Assembly (NCBI GenBank): GCA_018646825.1
Contig: JABGUA010000005.1
Coordinates: 1-6,651 of the forward strand
Direction: 5' to 3'
Origin: Piscirickettsiaceae bacterium
GTDB lineage: Bacteria > Pseudomonadota > Gammaproteobacteria > Nitrosococcales > Methylophagaceae
DNA: 6,651 nt
In this document: piece by piece, positions 6,134 to 6,651 of the stretch
How positions within the stretch are numbered: position 1 is the stretch's first letter
Layout: each line of letters opens with the position of its first letter
Notes under the pieces: generated by a model
What the model saw: the letters and a program-made list of their open reading frames with translations, nothing else
Databases searched by the model: none
What the model was told of the DNA's origin: nothing
Made by a program: the position numbers and the translations under genes

Positions 6134-6651
6134 AATCCTAATTAATGTAACACCGAGTGAAACGCGCGCCGTTGTTGTCGATAATGGTGTGCTGCAAGAA
6201 GTGTTTATCGAAAGAACAGAATATAGAGGTTTAGTGGGTAATATCTATAAAGGCAAAGTATGCCGGGTGTTACCAGGTATGCAGGCCGCTTTCGTTGAAA
6301 TAGGTTTATCTCGAGCCGCTTTTTTACATGCCTCTGATATTTCGATTCCTGGTGGCCATACTGGGAATTTACAAGAAACAGAAGTGCCCCCGATTTCTTC
6401 TTTGTTGAGAGAAGGCCAAGAAATCGTCGTCCAAGTTATTAAAGATCCAATGGGAACCAAAGGCGCGAGATTAACGACTCAGCTTTCAGTCTCTTCGCGT
6501 TACCTCGTTTATATGCCGGATACCCAAGGCGTCGGCGTGTCATTAAAAATTGAAGAGGAACATGAACGGGATCGACTTAAAAATGCATTGATAGCCCAAT
6601 TAGACTCGAAAACGGGCGGCTATATTTTAAGAACGGCGGCTGAAGGAGTTA
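6123..6651 (+). CDS. rng: Ribonuclease G, N-terminal part (3' end cut by window edge)
   Basis: RNase G is an endoribonuclease of the RNase E/G family that matures the 5' end of 16S rRNA and degrades some mRNAs. The frame is open from ATG 6123 to the window end, giving 176 codons of an expected ~490. The start EILINVTPSETRAVVVDNGVLQEVFIER matches E. coli RNase G closely. It is followed by RGLVGNIYKGKVCRVLPGMQAAFVEIG (35-61) and AAFLHASDI (65-73), the first part of the S1 RNA-binding domain. VIKDPMGTKGARLTTQLSVSSRYLVYMPDTQGVGVS (105-140) and GGYILRTAAEGV (165-176) lie in the 5'-sensor/RNase H-like region. The short N-terminus and the maf-rng order favour RNase G over RNase E. The catalytic DNase I-like domain and zinc-link cysteines lie beyond the edge. 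The gene overlaps the maf stop by 11 bases and has no clear ribosome-binding site. Confidence 0.95.
   Translation, partial: MSSEILINVTPSETRAVVVDNGVLQEVFIERTEYRGLVGNIYKGKVCRVLPGMQAAFVEIGLSRAAFLHASDISIPGGHTGNLQETEVPPISSLLREGQEIVVQVIKDPMGTKGARLTTQLSVSSRYLVYMPDTQGVGVSLKIEEEHERDRLKNALIAQLDSKTGGYILRTAAEGV

Noticed and set aside
6245..6460. Minus-strand open frame opposite rng
   Set aside because: The + strand encodes a clear RNase G here, and the antisense frame has no family resemblance or independent signals.

Overview
The window is a tightly packed stretch of housekeeping genes, all on the + strand, from a moderately AT-rich bacterium. The gene order (holA, proA, nadD, rsfS, rlmH, maf, rng) and the protein sequences point to a gammaproteobacterium. 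ProA, RlmH, Maf and RNase G all read closely on the Pseudomonas or E. coli versions as I remember them. A Methylophaga/Thiotrichales-type organism is my guess from gene order and base composition. No search was run, so the genus is unproven.

Layout. Positions 1-791 hold the C-terminal part of holA (DNA polymerase III delta), cut by the left edge. proA (glutamate-5-semialdehyde dehydrogenase) overlaps the holA end, and nadD (nicotinate-nucleotide adenylyltransferase) follows after one base. A 32-base spacer leads to dinB (DNA polymerase IV), and a 34-base spacer leads to an ElyC/YdcF-type DUF218 membrane protein. A 44-base spacer carrying the clearest Shine-Dalgarno sequence of the window precedes rsfS (ribosomal silencing factor). 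rlmH (23S rRNA pseudouridine-1915 methyltransferase), maf (nucleotide pyrophosphatase) and rng (RNase G, cut by the right edge) follow, each overlapping the gene before it. No spacer reaches 50 bases, so no long non-coding stretch is left to explain.

How the genes fit together. The cluster combines replication (holA), proline synthesis (proA), NAD synthesis (nadD), translesion synthesis (dinB), cell-envelope metabolism (the ElyC-like protein), ribosome dormancy and maturation (rsfS, rlmH), nucleotide-pool cleaning (maf) and RNA processing (rng). The stop-start overlaps from rsfS to rng suggest translational coupling. Few of the other starts have a recognisable ribosome-binding site.

I see no tRNA, rRNA, CRISPR array, insertion sequence, phage gene, toxin-antitoxin pair or defence system, and nothing I would call an undescribed system. 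The points most worth a second look are dinB and the ElyC-like gene sitting between nadD and rsfS, which are usually adjacent, and a 10-base exact direct repeat in the two spacers flanking the ElyC-like gene.
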